A stretch of 64,000 bases of DNA from Mesorhizobium shangrilense. Its GTDB lineage: Bacteria > Pseudomonadota > Alphaproteobacteria > Rhizobiales > Rhizobiaceae. Positions 8,731-18,892 of the stretch are shown here, one piece after another (positions within the stretch are counted from its first letter, which is position 1; every line of letters begins with the position of its first letter). The notes beneath the pieces are model-generated. The model had not been told where the DNA came from and made no database searches. It saw nothing but the letters and a program-made list of their open reading frames with translations. The stretch is taken from contig NZ_JBEWSZ010000002.1 of NCBI RefSeq assembly GCF_040537815.1, positions 186,001-250,000 on the forward strand. Reading direction: 5' to 3'. The translations under genes were made by a program, and so were the position numbers.

Positions 8731-10101
8731 ATGGCAGGAAATTTCTCGTTCGATCAGTTGAAGAAAGCCGTTCAGGCAGGCGAGATCGACACGGTGCTGG
8801 CATGCATCGTCGACATGCAGGGCCGGCTGGCGGGAAAACGGTTCCTGGCGCAGTATTTCGTCGATTCCGCGCATGACGAGACGCATGGCTGCAATTATCT
8901 GCTGGCCGCCGACATCGATATGGAACCGGTGCCGGGCTACAAGGCGGCGAGCTGGTCGAAGGGCTATGGCGACTTCGTCATGAAGCCAGACCTGTCGACG
9001 CTTCGGCGCATTCCGTGGCTGGAAAAGACGGCGCTGGTGATCTGCGACGTGCTCGACCACCACACCCATGACGACCTGCCGCATTCGCCGCGCGCCATCC
9101 TCAAGAAGCAGGTCAAGCGGCTGACGGAACGCGGCTATATCGGCTATTTCGCCTCCGAGCTCGAATTCTACCTGTTCAGCGAAACCTACGATTCCGCCCG
9201 CAAGAAGCACTGGCAAGGTCTCGACACGGCATCGCCTTATATCGGCGACTACCAGATCGGCATCACCACCAAGGAAGAAGGCGTCATGCGCCGGCTTCGC
9301 AACGAGATGGAAGCCGCGGGCATTCCGATCGAGAACTCCAAGGGTGAATGGGGTCCGGGCCAGGAAGAGATCAATGTGCGCTACGCCGAGGCGCTCGACA
9401 TGGCCGATCGCCACGTCATCCTGAAGAACGGCGCCAAGGAAATCGCGGAGTCGGAAGGCAAGGCCATCTCCTTCATGGCCAAGTACAATTACGGACTCGC
9501 CGGCAATTCCAGCCACATCCACAATTCGCTGTGGAGCGCCGACGGCAAGACGCCCTTGTTCTTCGACAAGCAAGCTGACTGGACGCTGTCGACGCTCGGC
9601 CAGCAATGGGCGGCCGGGCAGCTCAAATATGCCAAGGAGTTCACGTGGTTCCTGGCGCCCTACATCAACTCCTACAAGCGCTTCCAGGCCGGCACCTTCG
9701 CGCCGACCAAGATCATGTGGAGCGAGGACAACCGCACCGCCGGCTTTAGGCTGTGCGGGGAAGGCACCAAGGGCATCCGGATGGAATGCCGCATCGGCGG
9801 CGCCGACCTCAACCCCTATCTGGCCTTCGCCGCGCTGATCGCCGCGGGTCTTGCCGGCATCGACGAGAAGCTCGAACTGCAGAAACCTTTCGTCGGCGAC
9901 GCCTACCAGGCATCTCGTTTGCCGGAGATTCCAAAGACGCTGCGTGATGCGACCGAGACATTGACGAAGTCGAAGATGCTGAAGCAAGCGCTCGGCGAAG
10001 ATGTGCTGGAACATTACGTCCACACCGCGAAATGGGAACAGTTCGAATACGACCGCCGGATCACGGATTGGGAACTGCACAGAGGGTTCGAGCGGTACTA
10101 G
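8731..10101 (+). CDS. Glutamine-synthetase-like gamma-glutamyl ligase
   Basis: A 456-residue member of the glutamine synthetase superfamily. The core includes the ATP/glutamate elements GPGQEEINVRYAEALD (about 207-222), GNSSHIHNSLW (about 256-266) and the arginine-rich end RMECRIGGADLNPYLAFAAL. It lacks the adenylylation-loop tyrosine region of GlnA that I would expect, and resembles GlnT and gamma-glutamylamide synthetases that join glutamate to an amine with ATP. With a permease upstream and aldehyde/alcohol dehydrogenases downstream, it most likely starts a gamma-glutamyl pathway. The start at 8731 has GGAG ten bases upstream; a GTG three codons earlier would leave only one base to that site. 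Confidence 0.88.
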   Translation: MAGNFSFDQLKKAVQAGEIDTVLACIVDMQGRLAGKRFLAQYFVDSAHDETHGCNYLLAADIDMEPVPGYKAASWSKGYGDFVMKPDLSTLRRIPWLEKTALVICDVLDHHTHDDLPHSPRAILKKQVKRLTERGYIGYFASELEFYLFSETYDSARKKHWQGLDTASPYIGDYQIGITTKEEGVMRRLRNEMEAAGIPIENSKGEWGPGQEEINVRYAEALDMADRHVILKNGAKEIAESEGKAISFMAKYNYGLAGNSSHIHNSLWSADGKTPLFFDKQADWTLSTLGQQWAAGQLKYAKEFTWFLAPYINSYKRFQAGTFAPTKIMWSEDNRTAGFRLCGEGTKGIRMECRIGGADLNPYLAFAALIAAGLAGIDEKLELQKPFVGDAYQASRLPEIPKTLRDATETLTKSKMLKQALGEDVLEHYVHTAKWEQFEYDRRITDWELHRGFERY

Positions 10102-10126
10102 AATTAGACTGGCTGGCGACGTCGGC

Positions 10127-10244
10127 GCCGCCCCTCATCCGCCTGCCGGCACCTTCTCCCCGTATAGTGACGGGGAGAAGGAAAGCGCTCCAACGCCGGC
10201 GACCCCCTCTCCCCGTTCTTCACTGTGAGAGGGTGAGGGGCGGC
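10127..10244. repeat. RIME-like palindromic intergenic element
   Basis: A 118-base mosaic of nested inverted repeats between the ligase and aldehyde dehydrogenase genes. The outer arms (10127-10140 and 10231-10244) match at 13 of 14 bases. An inner perfect 12-base stem is at 10152-10163 with 10170-10181, and a third 7-base stem at 10205-10211 with 10227-10233. The CTTCTCCCCGT and CCCCTCATCC wording is typical of the abundant Rhizobium intergenic mosaic elements. It is non-coding, probably transcribed within the operon, and could fold into mRNA hairpins. Confidence 0.85.
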
Positions 10245-10294
10245 ACCAGGCCATATGATTTTTCGATTGTTAGAGAAGTGCGAGGACTTAAACG

Positions 10295-11683
10295 ATGACC
10301 GAGACGGTCAAACTCATATCCCCCATCGATGGCTCGATCTATGCGGAGCGGCCTGTCGCCACGGACCAGGCAATCAATGCCGCGGTCGAGCGCGCCAAAG
10401 CGGCGCAGGAGAAATGGGCGCAGACGCCGATCGTCGAGCGCGGCAAATACATGCTTGCCATGCTGGAAGCACTGGTCGCGATGACCGACGAGATCGTGCC
10501 GGAAATCGCCTGGCAGATGGGTCGTCCGGTGCGTTATGGCGGCGAGTTCGGCGGTGTCAAGGAACGCACCAACTACATGGTCGAGATCGCGGAAGCTGCG
10601 TTGCGGCCGTTGCCGGCCTCCAATCCCAAGGACGGTTTCCGGCGCTATGTGAAGAAGGCTCCGCTTGGCGTGGTCATGGTCATCGCGCCGTGGAACTATC
10701 CCTATCTGACCGCCGTCAACACCATCGTGCCGGCGTTGATGGCGGGCAATGCCGTGATCCTCAAACATGCGGCGCAGACGCTGCTGGTCGGTGAGCGTTT
10801 TCAGCAGGCTTTCGACAAGGTCGATCTGCCCAAGGGCGTGTTCCAGAACATCGTTCTCAACCATGCGCAGACCGAGAAGCTGCTCGGCTCCGGCAAGATC
10901 GACCATGTCAACTTCACCGGCTCGGTCGCCGGCGGCCGCGCCATCGAGAAGGCGGCGGCGGGCACCTTCATGTCGCTCGGCCTCGAGCTCGGCGGCAAGG
11001 ACCCAGCCTATGTGCTGCCCGACGCCAAGCTGGACCATGCGGTGGCCAACCTCGTTGACGGCGCCTTCTACAATTCCGGCCAGTGCTGCTGTGGCATCGA
11101 GCGCGTCTACGTGCACGAGAAGGTCTACGACCAGTTCGTCGAAGGCTTCATCGCCGAGACGAAGAACTATGTCGTCGGCAATCCGCTGGAACAGGCCACC
11201 ACGATGGGACCGATGGCGCAGGCGCGTTTCGCCGACCTGATCCGTGAGCAGAAGGCCGAGGCGCTGCGCAAGGGGGCGGTGGCGCACATCAATATGAAGG
11301 TGGCTAATGACAAGGCGGGCTCGCCCTACCTCGCGCCCGAAGTGCTGACCGAGGTCAACCATCAGATGAGCGTCATGCGCGAGGAAAGTTTTGGCCCGAT
11401 CGTCGGCATCATGAAGGTGCGCAACGACGAGGAGGCGATCGCGCTGATGAACGACAGCCCGTACGGGCTGACCGCCTCGATCTGGACACGCGATACGGAG
11501 CATGCGGTGGCGATCGGCGACCGCGTCGAGACCGGCACCGTGTTCATGAACCGCTGCGACTATCTCGATCCGGCGCTGGTCTGGACCGGCGTCAAGGACA
11601 CCGGCAAGGGCGCGGGTTTGTCAGCCATCGGCTACGACAACCTGACCAGGCCGAAGTCGTTCCACCTGCGCGAAATCATCTGA
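10295..11683 (+). CDS. NAD(P)-dependent aldehyde dehydrogenase
   Basis: A 462-residue aldehyde dehydrogenase. The cofactor-site motif is APWNYPYLTAVN (about 130-141), the general-base glutamate lies in LGLELGGKDPAYV (about 230-242), and the catalytic cysteine is within NSGQCCCGIERVYVH (about 260-274). It oxidises an aldehyde to its acid. It sits between the gamma-glutamyl ligase and an iron-type alcohol dehydrogenase (18 bases downstream). The pair can thus convert an alcohol group to a carboxylate, as needed if the ligase product is a gamma-glutamyl amino alcohol. It is distinct in sequence from the second aldehyde dehydrogenase at 39924-41435. Confidence 0.93.
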   Translation: MTETVKLISPIDGSIYAERPVATDQAINAAVERAKAAQEKWAQTPIVERGKYMLAMLEALVAMTDEIVPEIAWQMGRPVRYGGEFGGVKERTNYMVEIAEAALRPLPASNPKDGFRRYVKKAPLGVVMVIAPWNYPYLTAVNTIVPALMAGNAVILKHAAQTLLVGERFQQAFDKVDLPKGVFQNIVLNHAQTEKLLGSGKIDHVNFTGSVAGGRAIEKAAAGTFMSLGLELGGKDPAYVLPDAKLDHAVANLVDGAFYNSGQCCCGIERVYVHEKVYDQFVEGFIAETKNYVVGNPLEQATTMGPMAQARFADLIREQKAEALRKGAVAHINMKVANDKAGSPYLAPEVLTEVNHQMSVMREESFGPIVGIMKVRNDEEAIALMNDSPYGLTASIWTRDTEHAVAIGDRVETGTVFMNRCDYLDPALVWTGVKDTGKGAGLSAIGYDNLTRPKSFHLREII

Positions 11684-11700
11684 TTTTTGAAAGACAAAAA

Positions 11701-12873
11701 ATGTCCAAGCTCATCTCCAAATGGAATTACCCCACCACCGTCCGCTTCGGCGCCGGGCGCATCAAGGAACTGCCGGAAGTACTGGAGGCCATCGGCATCA
11801 AGCGGCCGCTGTTCGTCACCGATCCCGGCCTGGCCAAACTTCCGGTCGTGGCCTCGACGCTGAAGATCCTCGACGACGCCAAGGTCCCCTATGGCGTCTT
11901 CTCCGAGGTGAGGCCGAACCCGGTCGAGTCCAACCTGACCGCCGGCATCGAGGTGTTCAAGAAGGGCAAGCATGACGGCGTGATCGCCTTCGGCGGTGGC
12001 TCGGCGCTCGATCTCGGCAAGCTGATCGCCTTCCAGGCCGGCCAGACGAGGCCGGTTTGGGATTTCGAGGATGTCGGCGACTGGTGGACCAGAGCCAATT
12101 CGGATGCGATCGCTCCGATCATCGCGGTGCCGACCACGGCCGGCACCGGATCGGAAGTCGGCCGCGCCGGCGTCATCACCAATGAGGAGACCCATACCAA
12201 GAAGGTCATCTTCCATCCCAAGCTGCTGCCGGCCATCGTCATTGCCGATCCGGAACTGTCGGTCGGCATGCCCGGCTTCATCACCGCCGGCACCGGCATG
12301 GACGCGCTTGCCCACTGCCTCGAGGCTTATTGTGCGCCGGGTTATCATCCGATGGCCGACGGCATTGCCGTCGAAGGTGTCCGTCTCGTGTTCGAGAACC
12401 TGCCGAAGGCCTTTGCCAACGGCAAGGACCTTGTCGCGCGCGCCCATATGATGAGCGCCGCCGCCATGGGCGCCACCGCCTTCCAAAAGGGACTTGGCGC
12501 CATCCATTCGCTGTCGCATCCGATCGGCGCGCTCTATGACACCCATCATGGCATGACCAATGCCGTGTTCATGCCCTATGTGCTGGCCTTCAACCGCGAC
12601 TCCATCGAGGAGCGCATTGCCAGGCTCGCCGCCTATTGCGGCATCAAGGGCGGCTTCGACGGTTTCGCCAAGGCGATCATCAAGCTGCGCAAGGAATTGA
12701 AGGTGCCGCATGCGCTGCCAGGCCTGATCAAAGGGCTGGACATGGACAAGAAGCGCAAGGGCCTGATCGCCGACATGGCTGTCGTCGACCCGACGGCGGG
12801 CGGCAATCCGGTCAAGCTGACCAAGAAGGCGGCCTTGACGTTGCTCGAAAACGCCATCGCCGGCACCGTCTGA
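11701..12873 (+). CDS. Iron-containing (group III) alcohol dehydrogenase
   Basis: A 390-residue Fe-ADH with an N-terminal dinucleotide fold (GGGSALDLGKLIA, about 98-110; PTTAGTGSEVGRAGVIT, about 144-160). The C-terminal helical domain carries the metal ligands: the Asp and His of GTGMDALAHCLEAY and the two histidines of IHSLSHPIGALYDTHHGMTNA, read as two adjacent parts. It interconverts an alcohol and an aldehyde with NAD(P). It is the last gene of the ligase/ALDH/ADH set, so it probably supplies the aldehyde for the upstream ALDH. Its specific substrate is not known. Confidence 0.93.
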   Translation: MSKLISKWNYPTTVRFGAGRIKELPEVLEAIGIKRPLFVTDPGLAKLPVVASTLKILDDAKVPYGVFSEVRPNPVESNLTAGIEVFKKGKHDGVIAFGGGSALDLGKLIAFQAGQTRPVWDFEDVGDWWTRANSDAIAPIIAVPTTAGTGSEVGRAGVITNEETHTKKVIFHPKLLPAIVIADPELSVGMPGFITAGTGMDALAHCLEAYCAPGYHPMADGIAVEGVRLVFENLPKAFANGKDLVARAHMMSAAAMGATAFQKGLGAIHSLSHPIGALYDTHHGMTNAVFMPYVLAFNRDSIEERIARLAAYCGIKGGFDGFAKAIIKLRKELKVPHALPGLIKGLDMDKKRKGLIADMAVVDPTAGGNPVKLTKKAALTLLENAIAGTV

Positions 12874-13041
12874 CATGTTTTCGGGCAGAGGAAATTGATC
12901 TCGAAAGGGATTCGAAAACCAAGGGGGGAGGATGAAGGGCAAGGCAGGAACTAATTAGCCGGAAAAAGAGTCGCAAGGCGATTGCTACAACCGGTTAAAA
13001 AGAGTTTACTTTTTCGTACTGCGAGCACACGGTTTCACAAA

Positions 13042-13068
13042 GCTTTCATCTGGCTGTCACATGAAAGC
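13042..13068. promoter_or_regulatory. Perfect 8-base inverted repeat upstream of an ABC operon
   Basis: GCTTTCAT (13042-13049) and ATGAAAGC (13061-13068) are separated by 11 bases, giving centres about two DNA turns apart. The repeat lies 50-77 bases before the binding-protein start and may be an operator or a leader hairpin. The rest of the 245-base gap 12874-13118 holds a GGAG ribosome site (13109-13112) and nothing else recognised. Confidence 0.5.
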
Positions 13069-13118
13069 GATACCGGGATCGCAGGCGTCCAACGGCGTCA
13101 GTTCAACGGAGAGAACAC

Positions 13119-14225
13119 ATGTTCAAATTCACGGGGAAAGTGCTTTCCCTTTCGGCCGCGACCCTGATGGTGTCGTCGGTGATTTCGTCCGCGGCTTCGC
13201 TGGACGATCTCGTCAAGGCTGCAAAGGCTGAAGGTCAGCTCACCACCATCGCCTTGCCGCATGACTGGTGCGGCTACGGCGACGTCATCGCCGGCTTCAA
13301 GGCCAAGTATCCGGAAATCACCGTCAACGAGCTCAACCCCGATGCCGGCTCCGGCGACGAGATCGAGGCGATCAAGGCCAACAAGGACAACAAGGGTCCG
13401 CAGGCGCCCGACGTCATCGACGTCGGCCTGTCCTTCGGTCCGTCCGCCAAGAAGGATGGCCTGATCCAGCCTTACAAGGTGTCGACCTGGGACTCGATCC
13501 CCGACAGCGCCAAGGATGCGGAAGGCTACTGGACCGGTGACTATTACGGCGTGCTTTCGTTCCAGGTGAACAAGGATCTCGTCAAGACAGCTCCGGCTGA
13601 CTGGGCCGACCTGTTGAAGCCGGAATTTGCGAACACCGTCGCGCTGGCCGGCGATCCGCGCGCCTCGAACCAGGCTATCCAGGGCGTCTATGCCGCTGGT
13701 CTGTCGACGGGTGCCGCCGCTGGTGAAGCCGCCGGTACCGCTGGTCTCGACTTCTTCAAGAAGCTCAACGCCGCGGGCAATTTCGTGCCGGTCATCGGCA
13801 AGGCCGCCACGCTGGCCCAGGGCCAGACGCCGATCCTGATCACCTGGGACTACAACGCGCTCGCCGGCCGCGACACGCTGAAGGGCAATCCGCCCGTCGA
13901 CGTCGTCGTGCCGAAGACCGGTGTCGTCGCCGGCGTCTACGTGCAGGCGATCAGCGCCTACGCGCCGCACCCGAACGCTGCCAAGCTGTGGCTGGAATAC
14001 CTGTACTCCGACGAAGGCCAGATTGGCTGGCTGAAGGGCTATTGCCACCCGATCCGCTTCAACGATCTCGCCAAGAACGGCAAGATCCCGGCGGACGTGC
14101 TGGCCAAGCTGCCGCCGGCAGAATCCTATGCCTCGGCAGTGTTCCCGACGCTCGACGAACAGGCCAAGTCCAAGGAAGCCATCACCAAGAACTGGGACGC
14201 CGTCGTCGGCGCCAACGTCAAGTAA
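13119..14225 (+). CDS. ABC transporter substrate-binding protein (family 1, polyamine/iron type)
   Basis: A 368-residue periplasmic protein with a clear Sec signal peptide (FKFTGKVLSLSAATLMVSS, cleavage near residue 26). A two-lobe solute-binding fold follows (LTTIALPHDWCGYGDVIAGF at the start of lobe one, APDVIDVGLSFGPSAKKDG, and the closing SYASAVFPTLDEQAKSKEA). It resembles family-1 binding proteins that serve PotBC/AfuB-like permeases. It starts an operon with two permeases and an ATPase. Proximity to the gamma-glutamyl pathway suggests an amino compound as ligand, but this is inference. A hairpin follows the stop. Confidence 0.88.
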   Translation: MFKFTGKVLSLSAATLMVSSVISSAASLDDLVKAAKAEGQLTTIALPHDWCGYGDVIAGFKAKYPEITVNELNPDAGSGDEIEAIKANKDNKGPQAPDVIDVGLSFGPSAKKDGLIQPYKVSTWDSIPDSAKDAEGYWTGDYYGVLSFQVNKDLVKTAPADWADLLKPEFANTVALAGDPRASNQAIQGVYAAGLSTGAAAGEAAGTAGLDFFKKLNAAGNFVPVIGKAATLAQGQTPILITWDYNALAGRDTLKGNPPVDVVVPKTGVVAGVYVQAISAYAPHPNAAKLWLEYLYSDEGQIGWLKGYCHPIRFNDLAKNGKIPADVLAKLPPAESYASAVFPTLDEQAKSKEAITKNWDAVVGANVK

Positions 14226-14242
14226 GTTCTAGACACGACATG

Positions 14243-14266
14243 CCGGGCGGCTAAGAGGCCGCCCGG
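14243..14266 (+). terminator. Hairpin between binding-protein and permease genes
   Basis: A perfect nine-base stem (14243-14251 with 14258-14266), a six-base loop and a short TTT. It is probably a partial terminator or 3'-end stabiliser that lets the binding protein be made in excess of the membrane subunits. Confidence 0.65.
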
Positions 14267-14294
14267 TTTCCCTCTCCAAGACGGTAGCTGGCGC

Positions 14295-15284
14295 ATGACC
14301 GATCTCCCATTTTCCGATCAGGCTGTTGCCGGCAAAACCGCGCCCCCCGCCGAGGCGCGCAGCCTCAGGCTGCCAACGCAGTGGCTCGGCGTTGCGCCGT
14401 TCTTCATCTTCGCCATCATGTTCCTGATCCTGCCCACGCTCTATCTCATGCTGGGCGCATTCCAGAACGACGCTGGCGAATTCACTTTCAACAACATAGT
14501 GGGCATCTTCGACCCGCCGAATTTGGCGAACTATATGCAGTGCCAGTACGACTCGTGGATGTCCTGGGTCGATGGCAACTGCAAGCTGCCAAGCATTCTC
14601 GCCGCCTACTGGATCTCGATCAAGATCAGCCTCGCTTCGTCGTTGATCGGCGCCTTTGCGGGCCTTGCCATCGCCATCGCCATCGTGCGCGGGGGACTGC
14701 CGGACTGGATACGTTCCGCGACGCTGACGTTTTCCGGCGTTGCCTCGAATTTTGCCGGCGTGCCACTGGCCTTCGCCTTCCTTGCGACACTCGGCCGGCT
14801 CGGCTTGGCCACGGTGATCCTGAACACCGTGTTCGGCCTCAACATCTATGCGCACGGCTTCAACATCCTGTCGTTCTGGGGTCTGACGCTGACCTATGTC
14901 TATTTCCAGATTCCCCTGATGGTGGTCATCATCGTTCCGGCCATCGATGGGTTGAAGAAGGAATGGGGCGAGGCCGCCGCAACGCTGGGTGCGACCATGT
15001 CGCAGTACTGGCGCATGGTGGTCATTCCGGTGATCTGGCCGAGCTTCCTCGGCACTGTGATCCTCTTGTTCGCCAATGCCTTCGGCGCCATCGCCACCGC
15101 CTATGCGCTGACCGGTTCGTCGCTCAACATCATTCCCATCGTGCTCTATGCACAGATCCGGGGCGACGTGCTGCACAATGCGCACCTTGGCTACGCCATT
15201 GCCTTCGGCATGATCGTCATCACCGGCCTCGCCAATGTCTTCTATATCTGGTTCCGCACCCGTTCCGAGAGGTGGCTGAAATGA
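14295..15284 (+). CDS. ABC transporter permease (PotB/AfuB type), first subunit
   Basis: A 329-residue inner-membrane protein with six or more hydrophobic segments. The cytoplasmic EAA loop is EAAATLGATMSQYWRMVVIP (about residues 226-245), which docks on the ATPase. A soluble N-terminal extension of about 30 residues and a long loop between TM1 and TM2 precede the core. It forms half of the channel for the ligand of the binding protein at 13119. The stop overlaps the start of the second permease by ATGA, showing tight translational coupling. Confidence 0.93.
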   Translation: MTDLPFSDQAVAGKTAPPAEARSLRLPTQWLGVAPFFIFAIMFLILPTLYLMLGAFQNDAGEFTFNNIVGIFDPPNLANYMQCQYDSWMSWVDGNCKLPSILAAYWISIKISLASSLIGAFAGLAIAIAIVRGGLPDWIRSATLTFSGVASNFAGVPLAFAFLATLGRLGLATVILNTVFGLNIYAHGFNILSFWGLTLTYVYFQIPLMVVIIVPAIDGLKKEWGEAAATLGATMSQYWRMVVIPVIWPSFLGTVILLFANAFGAIATAYALTGSSLNIIPIVLYAQIRGDVLHNAHLGYAIAFGMIVITGLANVFYIWFRTRSERWLK

Positions 15285-16072
15285 AGGCTGGCAGGTTCTG
15301 GGCCTGGGTCGTCTTCGCGCTGGGCGCGGCCTATTTCTTCATTCCGCTGATCGCGACAGTGGAGTTCTCCATGCGCATGCGGCGCGGTGTCTATTCCCTG
15401 GACGCCTACAAGGTCGTCCTTGGTGACGCACGCTTCCAGGCGACGTTCGGCTATTCGGTGCTTGCCGCCATCTTCACCATCATTCTCGGCGTGCTCATCG
15501 TGGTGCCGGCGGCCTACTGGATACGGCTACGCCTGCCGCAATTGCGGCCGATCGTCGAGTTCATCACACTGCTGCCGCTGGTCATCCCGGCAATTGTCAT
15601 CGTCTTCGGTTACATCAGGATGTATGGCTCGAATTCGCCGCTGCCGTTCCTGGCGACCGACACGGGCACCAATGCCTTGCTGGTCATCGGCTATGCCACA
15701 TTGGCGCTGCCCTACATGTACCGCGCCGTGGACACAGGGCTTCGTACCATTGATGTGCGGACGCTGACGGAAGCAGCACAGATACTCGGCGCCGGCTGGG
15801 GGACGATTGTCACCCGCGTCATCCTGCCAAACGTACTGATCGCGGTGCTTTCAGGCGCCTTCCTGACCTTCGCCATCGTCATTGGTGAGTTCACCATGGC
15901 AAGCCTGCTCAACCGACCGGCCTTCGGGCCATATCTGCAGAACATCGGCGCCAACCGCGCCTATGAACCAGCAGCGCTTGCCATCATTGCCTTCGCCATC
16001 ACCTGGGGCTGCATGTCGCTGATCCAGGTTCTGTCCCGCTTCGCGCCGAAGTCGGCGAACCGCCCAAACTGA
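15281..16072 (+). CDS. ABC transporter permease (PotC type), second subunit
   Basis: A 263-residue membrane protein with six hydrophobic segments (the first is FWAWVVFALGAAYFFIPLIA) and the EAA loop TEAAQILGAGWGTIVTRVIL. The start was set at the ATG that overlaps the previous stop (ATGA). The frame is open much further upstream, but that part is out-of-phase reading of the first permease gene. It pairs with the 14295 gene product in the channel. Confidence 0.92.
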   Translation: MKAGRFWAWVVFALGAAYFFIPLIATVEFSMRMRRGVYSLDAYKVVLGDARFQATFGYSVLAAIFTIILGVLIVVPAAYWIRLRLPQLRPIVEFITLLPLVIPAIVIVFGYIRMYGSNSPLPFLATDTGTNALLVIGYATLALPYMYRAVDTGLRTIDVRTLTEAAQILGAGWGTIVTRVILPNVLIAVLSGAFLTFAIVIGEFTMASLLNRPAFGPYLQNIGANRAYEPAALAIIAFAITWGCMSLIQVLSRFAPKSANRPN

Positions 16073-16101
16073 TCGAAAAGTACTGACCGAAAGAAAAAGC
16101 C

Positions 16102-17166
<1,065 letters not shown>

Positions 17167-17325
17167 GCGCTTGCAGCCAGTTGGAGTGCTTGATCGGGTA
17201 CTCCCAACGGTGCGGGATTTTGCAACGTCGGGTGCGGCATCAATGGCCGCAGTGTGTGTCGCGAGAGCATTCCCTTTGGTGACTTTGCTACTGCCAAACG
17301 CTTCGTTCGACGGCTACGATACAGC

Positions 17326-18876
17326 ATGGCCCTTTTCGAACTGACGCTCGTCCTTTTGCTGATTGCCGTTGCGCTGACGGCGGTGTCACGGCGCGTTCAG
17401 GTGCCGTATCCTTCCTTGCTGGCCCTGGCGGGCGCGGGCATCGCCTTCCTGCCCGGTGTGCCGAAGATCGAGATCGACCCCGAGCTTGCGCTTGCCCTGT
17501 TCATCGCGCCGGTGCTGCTCGATGCCGCCTACGATACATCGCTGCGCGATCTCAATCGCTACCGCGTGCCACTGGTGCTGCTGGCGCTTGGTGCCGTGCT
17601 CTTCACGACGGTTACCGTGGCGCTGGTCGGATGGAAAATGGCGGGCCTGCCGATCGCGGCGGCCATTGCCCTTGGCGCCATCGTCGCGCCGCCCGACGCC
17701 GTCGCGGCTTCGGCCGTGCTTGGCCAGTTCAAGGTGCCGCACCGCATCACCGCCATCCTGCAGGGGGAAAGCCTGCTCAACGACGCCACCGCTCTGCTGA
17801 TCTACCGCATAGCTGTCGCCGCCGCGCTCGGCCCGATCCTGTTGAGCAGTGCCGCGCCGGTGATTGTGTTGTCGACGGTTGGCAGCCTTGTTGCCGGCTA
17901 CGCGCTCGGCCGCCTGGCCCTGGCTACGCTTGGGCGCATCGAAGACGCCGCGAGCAGCACCGTGCTTCAGTTCGCAGGCACGTTCGGCGTCTGGATCCTG
18001 GCCGACAGGCTGGGCCTTTCCGCCATCATCACCATCGTCGTCTACGCCATGACCATCGCGCGTACCGCGCCGCGCCACATGTCGGCCAGAAGGCGCGTCA
18101 GTTCCTATTCGGTCTGGGAAACCGCTGTTTTCGTGCTCAATGTTCTGGCCTTCGTGCTGATGGGCCTGCAGGCGCGATCGATCGTCGAGCGGCTCGCCGG
18201 CGCCGGACAGGTCGATGCCTTCCTGTTTGCAGCGACGGTTCTGGCGGTGGTCATCGTTTCGCGTCTCGTGTGGGTGCTCGGCTGTGGGGTGGTCCTCAGG
18301 GCAATGGCGCGTTTCGGCAGTGCCGAGCAGCGACGGGAGGCGCCATCGCTTCGCGGTGGCGTGCTGATCGGCTGGTGCGGCATGCGTGGCCTCGTCACCC
18401 TTGTGGCGGCGTTTGCCTTGCCTCACGATTTTCCCGGCCGCGACCCAATCGTGCTCGCCGCCTTCGCGGTCGTGCTCGGCACGCTGGTGCTGCAAGGCAT
18501 GAGCCTGAAGCCGTTGCTGCGCGTCCTTGACCTCGAGCCGGATGAGACGGTCGAGCGGGAGGTGACGCAGGCGCGCATCGCCATCATGCAGGCGGCATTG
18601 AACGTGTTGAGCGGCAAGACCTCGAACGCGGCGGCCGCGGTGCGCGAGCAGTACTCGGCGCAGCGCACGCTTGCTGAAAATCCCGACGACGCCAAGGCGG
18701 TGACCGAGTACGACAAATTGCGTCTCTATGCCGTCAAGAGCCAGCGCGATGCGCTGGAGGAACTGCGCCGCAACGGCACGATCGGCGACGAGGCCTATCA
18801 CCGCCTGGAAGAAGAGATCGACTGGACGGAACTGGCGGCTTCCCCGCCGGGCCGGTTTCAGCCGCTGACCACATGA
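17326..18876 (+). CDS. CPA1-family Na+/H+ antiporter
   Basis: A 516-residue protein with about twelve transmembrane segments and a charged cytoplasmic tail of about 120 residues. The CPA1 ion-site motifs are present: GAIVAPPDAVAASAVLG and GESLLNDATALLIYRIAV, the latter with the essential ND pair. It exchanges sodium or another cation for protons to control pH and salt. The start at 17326 begins directly at the first membrane helix (FELTLVLLLIAVALTAV); a start at 17254 would add 24 residues of uncertain reality. It stands alone between the ABC operon and a convergent PLP-enzyme gene. Confidence 0.92.
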   Translation: MALFELTLVLLLIAVALTAVSRRVQVPYPSLLALAGAGIAFLPGVPKIEIDPELALALFIAPVLLDAAYDTSLRDLNRYRVPLVLLALGAVLFTTVTVALVGWKMAGLPIAAAIALGAIVAPPDAVAASAVLGQFKVPHRITAILQGESLLNDATALLIYRIAVAAALGPILLSSAAPVIVLSTVGSLVAGYALGRLALATLGRIEDAASSTVLQFAGTFGVWILADRLGLSAIITIVVYAMTIARTAPRHMSARRRVSSYSVWETAVFVLNVLAFVLMGLQARSIVERLAGAGQVDAFLFAATVLAVVIVSRLVWVLGCGVVLRAMARFGSAEQRREAPSLRGGVLIGWCGMRGLVTLVAAFALPHDFPGRDPIVLAAFAVVLGTLVLQGMSLKPLLRVLDLEPDETVEREVTQARIAIMQAALNVLSGKTSNAAAAVREQYSAQRTLAENPDDAKAVTEYDKLRLYAVKSQRDALEELRRNGTIGDEAYHRLEEEIDWTELAASPPGRFQPLTT

Positions 18877-18892
18877 GGCAAGCGGAGCGCCG

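Noticed and set aside
14381..15280. Long upstream extension of the second permease frame
   Set aside because: This part is an out-of-phase reading of the first permease gene. The ATG at 15281 with an ATGA overlap is the natural start.
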